A stretch of 64,000 bases of DNA from UBA3478 sp049596955 (GCA_049596955.1 JBMYMD010000004.1:61779-125778), one strand, 5' to 3'. Shown: positions 1 to 9,279, counted from the stretch's first letter. Made by a program: numbers and translations. The notes: generated by a model from the letters alone, not told the origin.

Positions 1-336
1 ATTTAGTTCAATTTGAGTAAGATTGGCTCTTCCGTATTCTCTAATTTTTGAAGGTTTCACTTTACCACCCGCTTCGCTAGCCAAATATTGGGCTCCGTAG
101 CAAATACCCAATAGAGGTAATTTTTGACGATAATTTGACAATTCAATTTTTGGAGGATTTTCGCCACGCACAGAGTGCGGAGAACCTGATAAAATAACTG
201 CCTTGTATGCGTCTAAGGTTTTAGGAGCCTTGTTATACGGTATGATTTCAGAATAAATATTTAACTCTCTGATTCTTCTTGCGATCAGCTGAGTGTACTG
301 TGAACCGAAATCTAAAATGAGAACTTTTTGATGCAT
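1..336 (-). CDS. guaA: GMP synthase (glutamine-hydrolysing), N-terminal part, cut by window edge
   Basis: The first 112 residues of GMP synthase, which converts XMP, ATP and glutamine to GMP in the cytoplasm. The visible part is the class I glutamine amidotransferase domain: it opens with MHQKVLILDFGSQYTQLIAR, the usual GuaA start, and carries the nucleophile motif GICYGAQ with the catalytic Cys at residue 79. The C-terminal ATP-pyrophosphatase and dimerisation domains lie beyond the window. A TATTTTTG box lies only three bases before the ATG, so the leader is very short or absent. A second purine gene, guaB, the preceding step, lies at 24.2-25.7 kb. Confidence 0.95.
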   Translation of the reverse strand, partial: MHQKVLILDFGSQYTQLIARRIRELNIYSEIIPYNKAPKTLDAYKAVILSGSPHSVRGENPPKIELSNYRQKLPLLGICYGAQYLASEAGGKVKPSKIREYGRANLTQIELN

Positions 337-339
337 GCA

Positions 340-347
340 CAAAAATA
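340..347 (-). promoter_or_regulatory. Bacteroidetes-type -7 box (TATTTTTG) before guaA
   Basis: On the minus strand the octamer TATTTTTG fits the Bacteroidetes -7 consensus TAnnTTTG. It ends three bases before the guaA ATG. No convincing TTTG -33 element was found at the expected distance. Confidence 0.45.
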
Positions 348-535
348 GCAACTTTGTATAGGAGTTTATTTCAAAAAATTGAATAATTCTAAAAATAGTT
401 AAGCATCATCCTTAGGTAGTTCCTAAGCTCATATTAGAAAAACGAATCGCCTCTACAAATCAAATAAACGCTGCTTTTAAAAATAGACCTAGAAGGGAGA
501 CTATAACCAAAAGATTCTCAAGAACATATGTCGCC

Positions 536-2140
536 TTAAAGTTCGATAAAAAGTACTGCTGAGTCTGTTTGTTTTTGAAATTCGGTATAAACGATTTCCA
601 TAAATCGAGAACCGTAATCACTGTAGAAAGTGCTAAAATTTTCAACGCGTTCTTGAGGTTTACCCAAGGGATAAAATAACTCATACAAGACTGATATGCG
701 CTGAATCTCGTCTTTTAAAACTCTTTTTTGCGCAAGCAATAATCTTTTCTCAAGCTTATCTAAACCGTTCATCTGTTTTTGACGTTGTGCTTGCACAGCT
801 CCTTCAAAACTTCGATCTGTATTTTTTGAGCGCTCTTGTAACAAATTAAACTGCTCATCCAACAAAGCTTTAAAATCGGTTAATTCCAATGGAATATTAG
901 AAACTTTTCGAACCCACCGATTGATCAACTGATTTTTGGCATTATTTAAATCACCATCAACAACATTTAATTTTTGCAATTTTCGATATGTTTTTTCATC
1001 GGCAGCATAGACAGAATGTCTCAATTTCAACATTGGAAAAACTACTTGAAAATGTTCAAAAACAGACTTTAATTGAAACCAATAACTCAATTCACCTGCT
1101 CCACCAACATACATTAGATTCGGTAAGATGTATTCTTGATACAAGGGCCTTAAAATTACATTTGGTGAAAAGCGCTCTGGATAAGCTTCTACTTCACTCA
1201 AAATTTCCTCTTGGGAAAAATTAGTCTTGGAATTTACCAATTGATACGAGTCAGAATCGATATCAATTCTCTGACGTTCTTGTTCACTCAAATGAAAAAG
1301 GTTGATCGGTCTTGGAAACACCTGTGCTTTATAACCTTTTTCACCCATTTTTTCACTGCGATCTTTAACAAGAGTATGCGAAGGATTTGAAATGAGTTCT
1401 TGTTTAAAAAGCGGAACCATTAAATCTTTCAGTGCCCTTTTATCAGCATCTAGAACAATCAATCCATGGCGCTCAAAGAGTTCGTGTACGAGAAGATGAG
1501 TAGCCTGTGCAAGATTATCAAACTTTAGATAAGCTGACTCAAAGAGCGATTTGAGTTCAGTATCGTTTTTCGAACGTCCTAAGTGTGATTTGAATACTTT
1601 AAACACCTCATCAAGTCCGTGGAGATCAAATTGCCCTACCGCTCCTTTTTGCGCACTATTCCATTGAAATTTTTTACCCTTAAACTGAAAGTGATTGATT
1701 TCTTCAAAATCATGATCTTCTGAAGCCATCCAATAAACAGGTATAAAATTGAAGTCAGGATACTCAGACTTAAATTTTTCACACAAGACAATAGTGTGAA
1801 GAATTTTATACACAAAAAAAACAGGTCCAGTAAAAAGATTAAGCTGATGCCCTGTCGTAATAGTGAAGGTGTTTTTCTCTTTTAATAACTCCAGATGTTG
1901 TAGCACTACACTCTCTTGTAAATCAATAGCTAAAGTGTCATAGCTCCTCTTTATTTCATCGTGTAATACTGCTCTAAAATTGTGATTATAACTGCTCGAC
2001 TTTTCATCTATTTGCGCTTTGACATTTTCAAGATCTGCAAAACGATTATACCACTGTTGAGGCAATTGACCAGTCAAATAATCCTTGAGCAAAGGATTGA
2101 TTTTAAAACTTTCATCTGCACCAAAAGCATACCTGGCCAT
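536..2140 (-). CDS. bshC: Bacillithiol biosynthesis cysteine-adding enzyme BshC
   Basis: BshC adds cysteine to glucosaminyl-malate in the last step of bacillithiol synthesis. The family signature TTGHQLNLFTGP is present, followed by the YKILHTI helix, SEDHDFEEI and the C-terminal coiled-coil arm. An open frame continues upstream to 2236, but the ATG at 2140 is preferred. It gives 534 residues, close to the usual family length of about 530, removes overlap with the divergent gene at 2209, and leaves a TATCTTTG promoter box at 2162-2169 upstream. A bacillithiol-transferase-like gene (36.6-37.1 kb) in the same window supports use of this thiol. A small frame overlapping the 3' end on the same strand (460-684) is judged spurious. 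Confidence 0.9.
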   Translation of the reverse strand: MARYAFGADESFKINPLLKDYLTGQLPQQWYNRFADLENVKAQIDEKSSSYNHNFRAVLHDEIKRSYDTLAIDLQESVVLQHLELLKEKNTFTITTGHQLNLFTGPVFFVYKILHTIVLCEKFKSEYPDFNFIPVYWMASEDHDFEEINHFQFKGKKFQWNSAQKGAVGQFDLHGLDEVFKVFKSHLGRSKNDTELKSLFESAYLKFDNLAQATHLLVHELFERHGLIVLDADKRALKDLMVPLFKQELISNPSHTLVKDRSEKMGEKGYKAQVFPRPINLFHLSEQERQRIDIDSDSYQLVNSKTNFSQEEILSEVEAYPERFSPNVILRPLYQEYILPNLMYVGGAGELSYWFQLKSVFEHFQVVFPMLKLRHSVYAADEKTYRKLQKLNVVDGDLNNAKNQLINRWVRKVSNIPLELTDFKALLDEQFNLLQERSKNTDRSFEGAVQAQRQKQMNGLDKLEKRLLLAQKRVLKDEIQRISVLYELFYPLGKPQERVENFSTFYSDYGSRFMEIVYTEFQKQTDSAVLFIEL

Positions 2141-2161
2141 AGCTAAAAAACTTAGAGAATT

Positions 2162-2169
2162 CAAAGATA
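2162..2169 (-). promoter_or_regulatory. -7 box (TATCTTTG) for bshC in the divergent bshC/M14 region
   Basis: A minus-strand TATCTTTG matches TAnnTTTG and lies 21 bases before the chosen bshC ATG. The opposite strand of the same short region must also carry the promoter of the M14 gene starting at 2209, where a near match TATCTTTC is seen, so two divergent promoters probably overlap here. Confidence 0.4.
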
Positions 2170-2208
2170 AGCCATATCTTTCGTAGTAATCTAAAGATGT
2201 AAACTTCA

Positions 2209-4650
2209 ATGAAGAACAAGAAATTTTCAAGCACACTGATTTTAGTGCTTTTGGTCAATATCATTTTTGCCCAACAGTTAATGAGCCCCGATGAATTTTT
2301 AGGCTATGAACTCGGAAGTCAATTCAGTAGACATCATCAAGTAGTAGACTATTACGACTACTTGGCAGAGAACGAAAAAGACCGCGTTAAAATAGTAGAG
2401 TACGGTACCACAAACGAAGGACGTAAATTAAGATTGGTGATCCTGAGTTCAGCTGAAAACATGGCAAACCTAGAAGCCATTCAAGAAAATCACTTAAAAG
2501 GTCTTCAAAGTAAAGAAACAGGGAATACGGCTGTAGTTTGGCTGAGTTACAACGTTCATGGCAATGAGAGTGTCAGCACAGAGGCCTCAATGAAAACGAC
2601 ACATCATCTTCTAACGCAGAGGAGTGATTTTTTAGAAAATACCGTAGTTATTGTCGATCCTTGTATCAATCCTGATGGCCGAGATCGCTATGTGAATTTG
2701 TACAAGCAGAAAAAACACAAATTACTGCAAGCCGATGGCAATAGTGCCGAGCATTATGAGGGTTGGCAAAGCGGAAGAACCAATCACTATATATTTGATT
2801 TAAACAGAGATTGGGCATGGATGACGCAAAAGGAGTCACAACAACGCCTTGTGGCCTATCAGCAATGGATGCCACATATTCACGTTGATTTTCATGAACA
2901 AGGCGTAAACAGTCCGTACTATTTTGCACCAGCTGTTGAACCTTACCACGAAATAATTACTGACTTTCAGCGAAGTTTTCAAGACCAATTAGGTCGAAAT
3001 CACGCCAAGTATTTTGACGAAAATGGATGGCTCTTTTTTACGGACGAGAGATTTGATCTACTCTATCCGAGTTACGGCGACACTTATCCAACCTATAATG
3101 GTGCCATTGGGATGACCTATGAACAAGGCGGAAGCGGCAGAGCTGGGCTAGGGATTTACAATGCAGAAGGCGAATTATTAACCCTTAAAGACCGTATTGC
3201 ACACCACTTTACAACGGGAATATCAACAGTGGAGGTAGCCGCTCAAAACTCAGAACAACTCATCACTCAATTCAACGCCTACTACAAAGACAGTGAAACC
3301 GCTAATACCTCTTATGTCATACACGGCAACAGCGCTAGACTTGTGGCACTCCAAACACTACTTGAAAAACACGGTATAGAAACTCAAAAAGCCTCCAATC
3401 AAAAGGTTAAGGGGTTTGATTACCTCAGCGGTTCAGAAAAAATGGTAAACGTCAATACCGAGGCTATGGTGGTATCCACCAAACAAACCAAAGGAAAACT
3501 GGCCAGAGTACTCCTTGAACCTAAGGCTTATTTGTCTGACTCTTTAACCTATGACATTACAGCCTGGTCATTGCCTTATGCCTATGGTCTCAATGCCATA
3601 GAAACAGAACAACGAATTGCAACATCTACTGCACCCACTACAAAAGAATCAAAGACAACACTTCAAAAGAGTTATGCCTACATTATCAAATGGAATTCAT
3701 TTGAGAGTGCAAAAGCAACAGCTGCTCTAATGCAAAAAGGGGTTAAACTCCGTAATGCCAATAGATATTTTGGGTTTGACAATACCAATTACGATCCTGG
3801 CACCATGGTGGTCTTGCAAAGAGATAACACAGAAATTGACAATTTAAATGATCTAATGAACGCATTACAAGATGATTATCATGTTGAAATAACCTCTACT
3901 GATACAGGATATACCGATCGAGGTAAAGATTTTGGATCATCATATTTTCAACAAAGAAAGCAACCTCAAATCGCTGTATTAAGAGGAGATGGGGTTTCTA
4001 GCTATAGTTTTGGAGAATGGTGGTACTTTTTTGAACAAGACCTAAATATGCCATTCACAGCTATAGATACAGATTACCTCAGTCGTGTTTCTTTGGAGAG
4101 TTATGACATTTTAATCATACCAAGCGGAAGAATCTCGAGCTTGTCTGATCGACAAACTGAACAAATCAAAACATGGACCCAAGCTGGCGGAAAACTAATC
4201 CTACAAGGATCTTCACTAGCCTTAGCCAAAAAACTAGGACTTTCCCTAGAAAAGAAGAAAATGGAATACGATATCGACAAGCGTTTACCAAACGATATGA
4301 GAGAACGAGAAATGATGAAATATCAGGTAACTGGTGCCATTTTTAAGGCTGAAGTGGATCAAACCCATCCTCTTGGATACGGTTTAGACGCTCATTATTT
4401 TTCACTCAAACTCAATGCCGATAACTATGAACTGCTCTCTTCAAACAATGCCATAGCCATTGGAGAAAACCACAGAGCTGTTTCTGGGTTTGCAGGAGAA
4501 AAAGTTCAAGAAAATACGGCCAACACCCTACTCTTTGGTTCTGAAGGGTTAGGAAGAGGTCAAGTGATTTATTTGGTAGACAATCCTCTTTTTAGAGGTT
4601 TTTGGTACCATGGAAAACTAATTGCAGCCAATGCCTTATTTCAAAACTAA
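2209..4650 (+). CDS. Exported M14-family zinc carboxypeptidase with amidotransferase-like C-terminal domain
   Basis: An 813-residue exported metallopeptidase. A signal peptide covers residues 1 to about 22 (hydrophobic, ending IIFAQ). The M14 zinc site is visible: HGNE at about 117-120 gives the first His and Glu ligands, and the DFHEQG stretch at about 229 gives the third His. The general base Glu is in TYEQGG near 305. FDLNRDW and NPDGRDRY are further family motifs. The C-terminal 250 residues look like a class I glutamine-amidotransferase fold (YDILIIPSGR), as in many large Bacteroidetes M14 proteins. A paralogue of similar length lies at 33710-36247. It is followed two bases later by an SGNH hydrolase, so co-transcription is likely. 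The substrate cannot be read from sequence. Confidence 0.88.
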   Translation: MKNKKFSSTLILVLLVNIIFAQQLMSPDEFLGYELGSQFSRHHQVVDYYDYLAENEKDRVKIVEYGTTNEGRKLRLVILSSAENMANLEAIQENHLKGLQSKETGNTAVVWLSYNVHGNESVSTEASMKTTHHLLTQRSDFLENTVVIVDPCINPDGRDRYVNLYKQKKHKLLQADGNSAEHYEGWQSGRTNHYIFDLNRDWAWMTQKESQQRLVAYQQWMPHIHVDFHEQGVNSPYYFAPAVEPYHEIITDFQRSFQDQLGRNHAKYFDENGWLFFTDERFDLLYPSYGDTYPTYNGAIGMTYEQGGSGRAGLGIYNAEGELLTLKDRIAHHFTTGISTVEVAAQNSEQLITQFNAYYKDSETANTSYVIHGNSARLVALQTLLEKHGIETQKASNQKVKGFDYLSGSEKMVNVNTEAMVVSTKQTKGKLARVLLEPKAYLSDSLTYDITAWSLPYAYGLNAIETEQRIATSTAPTTKESKTTLQKSYAYIIKWNSFESAKATAALMQKGVKLRNANRYFGFDNTNYDPGTMVVLQRDNTEIDNLNDLMNALQDDYHVEITSTDTGYTDRGKDFGSSYFQQRKQPQIAVLRGDGVSSYSFGEWWYFFEQDLNMPFTAIDTDYLSRVSLESYDILIIPSGRISSLSDRQTEQIKTWTQAGGKLILQGSSLALAKKLGLSLEKKKMEYDIDKRLPNDMREREMMKYQVTGAIFKAEVDQTHPLGYGLDAHYFSLKLNADNYELLSSNNAIAIGENHRAVSGFAGEKVQENTANTLLFGSEGLGRGQVIYLVDNPLFRGFWYHGKLIAANALFQN

Positions 4651-4651
4651 G

Positions 4652-5314
4652 ATGAAAAAAAATCGTTACTTATTGCTAGTACTGCTAAGCAGTAGTCTGA
4701 CACTAATCGCTCAAAACAATTGGGAGCCTACTCGCTTTCAAAAAGAAGTCGATGCCATCGTTAACAAGTACCAAAACACTGCAATTGCTGAAAAAGCACC
4801 TATTGTTTTCACAGGATCATCAAGTATTCGGTTTTGGCGAAATGTAAGTGAACTAAACACTTCTGAAACTATCTTAAATACTGGATTTGGAGGGTCGACA
4901 GCCCTTGATTTAATTCATTATATAGAGCCTTTAGTTCTACAATACAATCCAAAGCAAGTATTTGTTTACGAAGGGGATAATGATTTAGCGATAGGGCGTT
5001 CTGTGGCAAAATCCAAGCGACACCTCAAAAAGGTATTTAGACTAATTCGAAAGCACAACAAGAACACGACGATTGTATTTATTGCCGCCAAACCAAGTAT
5101 TGCAAGGTGGAATCTGCGTTCTAAGTTTTTGAAGCTCAATGGAAAAATTGAAAAAATGGCCGGATCGAAAGCGTATTTGAGCTTTGCCGATGTAGACACC
5201 CCTATGCTTGTCGATGGTGAAATAAACAAAACTATTTTTATTAATGATGGACTTCATATGAATGCCAAAGGCTATGAAATATGGTCTAAAGTCATAAAAC
5301 CTTTTATAAATTAA
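4652..5314 (+). CDS. Secreted SGNH/GDSL-type hydrolase (lipase/acylhydrolase family)
   Basis: A 220-residue exported esterase-fold protein. The start at 4652 is preferred over an in-frame ATG at 4622 because it gives a clean signal peptide (MKKNRYLLLVLLSSS, cleavage near IAQ) and follows the M14 stop directly. The SGNH blocks are all present: GSSS with the nucleophile Ser at about 56, the block II Gly in GFGGST, the block III Asn in EGDND, and D199-G-L-H202 as block V. It sits between an M14 peptidase and a GH20 hexosaminidase, which suggests extracellular deacylation of peptidoglycan or other aminosugar polymers. That role is inference. Confidence 0.85.
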   Translation: MKKNRYLLLVLLSSSLTLIAQNNWEPTRFQKEVDAIVNKYQNTAIAEKAPIVFTGSSSIRFWRNVSELNTSETILNTGFGGSTALDLIHYIEPLVLQYNPKQVFVYEGDNDLAIGRSVAKSKRHLKKVFRLIRKHNKNTTIVFIAAKPSIARWNLRSKFLKLNGKIEKMAGSKAYLSFADVDTPMLVDGEINKTIFINDGLHMNAKGYEIWSKVIKPFIN

Positions 5315-5331
5315 ACAACTAAACTAAACCC

Positions 5332-6927
5332 ATGAAGATTTTGAAATTAAGTATTTGGATGATTGGAATTGCACTAATCAGTTCATCTTGCGAATTACTC
5401 AATCCACAACCAAAAAGTCCGGTAGAGGCTAAAGCAACTACAATAGAGGATATCTCTATTCTCCCTGAACCTTTGAATACCGAAGCAGGCGGAAGCAGTT
5501 TTATCATTTTTGATGCCTTGAGTGTTTTATCCAATCCGAGTCAAGAAAAAAATCAAACTGCTCTAATCAGTGGTTTAGAAGAGCGTATAGGCTTTGCCCC
5601 TGAACTCATCGAGAACAATCGTGATTATCAAATTACGCTAAGTGTAGCACCTCTTAGTAAAGAGGAAGTTTGGATGGTAGATACAACAAACGAAGCTTTA
5701 TTAAACGAGGCTTACATACTTGAAATTTCTGAAAAAAACATCCTGTTAAAAGCAGCCACAGATGAAGGCTTATTCAGAGGAATTCAAAGCTTATTGCAGC
5801 TGGTTCCAAACCAATCAATGACTGAAGGAGAACAGGAGGTTTATGTCTTACCTACCGTTAAAATCGTAGATATGCCACAGATGGAAATCCGATCAGCGAT
5901 GTTAGACGTTGCGAGACATTTCTTTTCGGTAGACGAGGTTAAAAGATACATCAATCAACTAGCACTTTATAAATTCAACACATTCCACATGCACCTGACC
6001 GATGATCAAGGATGGCGAGTGGAGATGAAAAACTGGCCTGCACTTACCGAGATTGGAGCTGCTACAGAAGTTGGCGGAGGTGCTGGAGGTTTTTACACCC
6101 AAGAAGAATTTATCGAACTCATCAATTATGCCGCTGATCGTCATATCGAAATCATACCAGAAATTGATATGCCAGGACATACCAATGCAGCAATTGTAAG
6201 TTATCCTCAACTCAATGGAAACGGTAAAACTCCTGAAGTTTACACCGGCACAAACGTAGGGTTTAGCACCTTTGATGCAAACAACGAAGAGGTATACGCA
6301 TTTTTAGATGATATTCTTGGACAATTTGCAGCCATATCTCCTTCCAAATACATTCATATTGGTGGAGATGAAAGCCATGTCACCAAAAAGAAAGACTACA
6401 TCAAATTTGTAGAACGCGTAGAAGCTCTCGTCCGTAAACACGGAAAAGTAGCCGTAGGGTGGGATGAAATCACTCAAGCCGATATCTCAGGTCCTGCAGT
6501 AGTACAATTGTGGAACAATGAAGAAAACGCGCTAGTAGGTGTTGAAAAAGGCATGCCGATACTGTTGTCTCCAGCAAAAAAAGCATACCTAGACATGAAG
6601 TACAACGAAGATTCAGAATTCGGACTGAACTGGGCGGCATATATCGAATTAGAAGACGCCTACAACTGGAATCCTTCTACTTATTTCAGTGATTTAGACC
6701 CTAGCGTCATTCTGGGGCTCGAAGCTCCGCTGTGGTCTGAAACAATCTACGATTCTGCCTCCTTAGAATATCTCGCCTTTCCTAGGGCAATAGCTTATGC
6801 TGAATTAGCGTGGACTCAAAGCGACAAATACAACTGGGAACGTTTTAAAACAAAACTGAAGTCCCATGGAAGTTGGCTTGAGAAACAAGAGATTAACTTT
6901 TACCGCTCAACCGAAATAGACTGGTAA
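5332..6927 (+). CDS. Beta-N-acetylhexosaminidase, GH20, lipoprotein
   Basis: A 531-residue GH20 enzyme that removes terminal N-acetyl-glucosamine or -galactosamine from glycans by substrate-assisted catalysis. A lipobox (ISSSC, Cys near residue 20) marks it as a lipoprotein. An N-terminal GH20b domain is followed by the catalytic barrel starting near MLDVARHFF. The catalytic pair is D346-E347 in HIGGDESH, preceded by the substrate motif HLTDDQGWR, and a Trp-rich C-terminal part (LWSETIYD) lines the pocket. It follows the SGNH hydrolase by 17 bases and is the last gene before a terminator, so the three exported hydrolases probably form one operon for chitin or peptidoglycan fragment use. Confidence 0.92.
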   Translation: MKILKLSIWMIGIALISSSCELLNPQPKSPVEAKATTIEDISILPEPLNTEAGGSSFIIFDALSVLSNPSQEKNQTALISGLEERIGFAPELIENNRDYQITLSVAPLSKEEVWMVDTTNEALLNEAYILEISEKNILLKAATDEGLFRGIQSLLQLVPNQSMTEGEQEVYVLPTVKIVDMPQMEIRSAMLDVARHFFSVDEVKRYINQLALYKFNTFHMHLTDDQGWRVEMKNWPALTEIGAATEVGGGAGGFYTQEEFIELINYAADRHIEIIPEIDMPGHTNAAIVSYPQLNGNGKTPEVYTGTNVGFSTFDANNEEVYAFLDDILGQFAAISPSKYIHIGGDESHVTKKKDYIKFVERVEALVRKHGKVAVGWDEITQADISGPAVVQLWNNEENALVGVEKGMPILLSPAKKAYLDMKYNEDSEFGLNWAAYIELEDAYNWNPSTYFSDLDPSVILGLEAPLWSETIYDSASLEYLAFPRAIAYAELAWTQSDKYNWERFKTKLKSHGSWLEKQEINFYRSTEIDW

Positions 6928-6935
6928 CAAAAAAA

Positions 6936-6955
6936 GGATCATTATTGAATGATCC
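6936..6955. terminator. Bidirectional terminator between GH20 and DUF5606 genes
   Basis: A perfect 8-bp stem (GGATCATT/AATGATCC) with a 4-base loop, flanked by an A-run on the left and a T-run on the right, so it can terminate transcription in both directions between two convergent genes. Confidence 0.85.
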
Positions 6956-6960
6956 TTTTT

Positions 6961-7380
6961 TTATTCCTCTTCGTTGTCTTGCTCAGTATCTTCAGAGATC
7001 TCTAACAATTTATGGTCCACTAAAATATTGTACCATCTGATGATTTTTTTAATGTCACTCGGATACACACGATCTTCGTCGTAATTAGGTAAAACTTCAA
7101 AAAAATACTCCTCTAAGGTTAATTTATCAGCTTTATGACTTATCGAACTAGTGTTGCCATTTTCTTTTTGTCGAAGTAATTCAAAAACCTCTGTGAGTGG
7201 TTTTTCTTCCTCAAGGGTAAATACAGATATTTCAGAAAGTACACTTACCTGATTTCTTAAATTTACAGTTAAGCGTTTTCCATCTGTAAGAGATTCTGCC
7301 ACAAATCCAGATTTTGTCTGCGTTAACAATTTGAACAAGCCTGGCTTGCCACCAATGGCTATAATTTTATCTAATTTCAT
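6961..7380 (-). CDS. DUF5606 family protein
   Basis: A 139-residue cytoplasmic protein recognised from its N-terminal pattern (LDKIIAIGGKPGLF, then KSGFVAESL and VSVLSEISVFT), characteristic of the DUF5606 family of Bacteroidetes. The C-terminal half is charged and ends in an acidic tail. It follows the peptide deformylase gene with no gap (def stop at 7381, ATG at 7380), an arrangement that suggests co-translation with def and ruvX. No catalytic motif is visible and the function is unknown. Confidence 0.8.
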   Translation of the reverse strand: MKLDKIIAIGGKPGLFKLLTQTKSGFVAESLTDGKRLTVNLRNQVSVLSEISVFTLEEEKPLTEVFELLRQKENGNTSSISHKADKLTLEEYFFEVLPNYDEDRVYPSDIKKIIRWYNILVDHKLLEISEDTEQDNEEE

Positions 7381-7968
7381 TTATCGTCTATTTTTCTTGT
7401 TTTTTGGGAATTTCATTCTGTACTCGCAGTCAATTTCTCCTCTACTAATTTTTTCTAATTTTCCTTTAATCAGTCTCTTTTTGAGAGAAGACAACTTATC
7501 AGTAAATAGAATTCCTTCGATGTGATCGTATTCATGTTGAATGATTCGAGCGCACAGACCGTCATAAGTTTCGGTTACTTCCTGAAAGTTTTCATCCACA
7601 TACTGAATGTGCACCACATCCTTGCGGCTCACCTCTTCTCTGACATCTGGTATGCTCAAACATCCCTCATTGAAAGACCACTCCTCTCCTTCTTCTGTTA
7701 AGATTGGGTTGATAAAAACCTTCTTAAAATTTTCGAGTTGTTTTTTCTCTGGTTCTGTTTCACCATCTTCGGCAAATGGACGGGCATCAATCACAAAAAT
7801 GCGCAGTGATAAACCGATTTGAGGAGCAGCTAAACCTACACCGCTAGCACCATACATGGTTTCCCACATGTCTGCTATAAGATCCTGCAATCCTGAGTGA
7901 TCTGCAGTTATTTCCTTTGCTTTTTTCTTCAATACGGGATCTCCGTATGCAACTATGGGACGTATCAT
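7381..7968 (-). CDS. def: Peptide deformylase
   Basis: Removes the formyl group from the N-terminal Met of nascent proteins at the ribosome. All three family motifs are present: GVGLAAPQIG (residues 43-52), EGCLSIP with metal ligand C103, and QHEYDH with H145, catalytic E146 and H149. At 195 residues it is a normal type 1 enzyme with a small insertion near residues 65-80. Its ATG overlaps the ruvX stop by four bases (ATGA), so the two are translationally coupled. Confidence 0.96.
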   Translation of the reverse strand: MIRPIVAYGDPVLKKKAKEITADHSGLQDLIADMWETMYGASGVGLAAPQIGLSLRIFVIDARPFAEDGETEPEKKQLENFKKVFINPILTEEGEEWSFNEGCLSIPDVREEVSRKDVVHIQYVDENFQEVTETYDGLCARIIQHEYDHIEGILFTDKLSSLKKRLIKGKLEKISRGEIDCEYRMKFPKNKKNRR

Positions 7969-8375
7969 AAAGATCTATCTAAAAATGACTGTAAAATTAT
8001 GGTTGCGCTAATTTCATCTAAGCGACCCTTTTCTTGTCTTTTTTTCTTAGGAACACCAGCATCGACCATTGATTTCAGTGCTAATTTAGAACTAAATCGT
8101 TCGTCTTGCCAATCAATACTCAAATCTGGAAAATATTGACTTATTTTTTTGACTTGTTGTTGAATGAATTCAAAAGATTCAGAATGCGCTCCCGACATTT
8201 GTCTCGGTTCACCCACTACAATTTGCTCAAAGATTTCCTTCTCGTATTCCAACTTTAATTCTTGGATTAAATCTTTGGTCAAAACCGTTTTCAGACCCGA
8301 TGCAATCATTCCTAAAGAATCAGTATGTGCAAGTCCTGTTCGTTTTTCTCCTATGTCTAATGCTAAAATTCTCAA
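7965..8375 (-). CDS. ruvX: Putative pre-16S rRNA nuclease / Holliday junction resolvase YqgF (RuvX)
   Basis: An RNase H-fold nuclease of the YqgF/RuvX family, involved in 16S rRNA 5' maturation and possibly junction resolution. The family start (RILALDIGEKRTGLA, with catalytic Asp near residue 7), VVGEPRQMSG and the C-terminal GRLDEISA acidic motif are present. The frame is open to 8543, but no ATG lies near the conserved N-terminus. A TTG at 8375 places the first Asp where the family has it and gives 136 residues, the usual size. A TATTTTTG box at 8397-8404 lies just upstream, which excludes the longer version overlapping dapD. Confidence 0.9.
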   Translation of the reverse strand: MRILALDIGEKRTGLAHTDSLGMIASGLKTVLTKDLIQELKLEYEKEIFEQIVVGEPRQMSGAHSESFEFIQQQVKKISQYFPDLSIDWQDERFSSKLALKSMVDAGVPKKKRQEKGRLDEISATIILQSFLDRSL

Positions 8376-8396
8376 ACAAAAAAGGTTCTTTTTGTG

Positions 8397-8404
8397 CAAA
8401 AATA
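8397..8404 (-). promoter_or_regulatory. -7 box (TATTTTTG) for ruvX-def-DUF5606
   Basis: A minus-strand TATTTTTG octamer, identical to those before guaA, sucC and pyrD, lies 21 bases before the TTG start chosen for ruvX. It supports that start. Confidence 0.45.
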
Positions 8405-8463
8405 GCGCAAATTTAATGAGCACTAGCCCGTTGAGCAGATGTATCTTTACACAAAATTGAGAT

Positions 8464-9279
8464 ATGCAACAGTTACGAGAAACTATTGAACAAGCTTGGG
8501 AAAATCGCTCCTTACTCCAAGACAAAAATGTAATCGATGTCATAAGAACTGTTATCGGTCACCTAGACAGTGGTGATTTAAGATGTGCTTCTTATGAGAA
8601 TGGATCATGGCAAATTAATGAATGGGTAAAAAAAGCTGTAGTTCTCTATTTTCCGATACAACAAATGGAAGTTTTAGAGTGTGGCATTTTTGAATACCAC
8701 GATAAAATGCCCTTAAAAACGAACTACAAAGAAAAAGGAGTTCGTGTGGTGCCCAATGCTGTTGCTCGTTATGGTGCCTACTTAGCCTCTGGAACCATTT
8801 TGATGCCGAGTTATGTGAATATTGGAGCTTATGTTGATCAGGGAACTATGGTTGATACCTGGGCGACTGTTGGAAGTTGCGCTCAAATTGGAAAAAACGT
8901 TCACCTCAGCGGTGGCGTAGGAATTGGCGGTGTATTAGAACCCCTGCAAGCCGCTCCTGTAATCATTGAAGACAATGCATTTATTGGTTCAAGGTGTATC
9001 GTAGTCGAAGGTGTTCGCGTTGAAAAAGAAGCTGTTTTAGGCGCTAATGTAGTGCTGACAGCATCTACTAAAATAATTGATGTTACAGGTGAAGAGCCCA
9101 TTCACTACGACGGTTATGTTCCCTCAAGAAGTGTTGTAATTCCAGGAACTTATCAGAAAGAATTTAAAGCTGGAAGTTTTGGTGTTCCCTGTGCGCTTAT
9201 TATTGGAAAACGCAAGGAGAGTACAGACAAAAAAACCTCACTAAACGACGCCCTTAGAACCTACGATGTAGCTGTTTAA
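8464..9279 (+). CDS. dapD: 2,3,4,5-tetrahydropyridine-2,6-dicarboxylate N-succinyltransferase
   Basis: DapD succinylates tetrahydrodipicolinate in the succinylase branch of lysine and diaminopimelate synthesis. The 271-residue length is standard. Residues 1 to about 90 form the N-terminal helical domain. The left-handed beta-helix of hexapeptide repeats follows, with diagnostic stretches VRVVPNAVARYGAYLA, MVDTWATVGSCAQIG and VHLSGGVGIGGVLEP. lysA, the final step of the pathway, lies at 22.5 kb. The stop codon overlaps that of the convergent glycosyltransferase gene inside a TTAA. Confidence 0.96.
   Translation: MQQLRETIEQAWENRSLLQDKNVIDVIRTVIGHLDSGDLRCASYENGSWQINEWVKKAVVLYFPIQQMEVLECGIFEYHDKMPLKTNYKEKGVRVVPNAVARYGAYLASGTILMPSYVNIGAYVDQGTMVDTWATVGSCAQIGKNVHLSGGVGIGGVLEPLQAAPVIIEDNAFIGSRCIVVEGVRVEKEAVLGANVVLTASTKIIDVTGEEPIHYDGYVPSRSVVIPGTYQKEFKAGSFGVPCALIIGKRKESTDKKTSLNDALRTYDVAV

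Noticed and set aside
460..684. A 74-residue hydrophobic frame on the minus strand at the 3' end of bshC
   Set aside because: It overlaps the well-conserved C-terminus of BshC in another reading frame of the same strand and resembles no family.
8376..8543. Long N-terminal extension of RuvX
   Set aside because: It would overlap dapD and cover the promoter box, and the extra sequence is Cys- and Lys-rich without family support. The TTG start at 8375 restores normal length.
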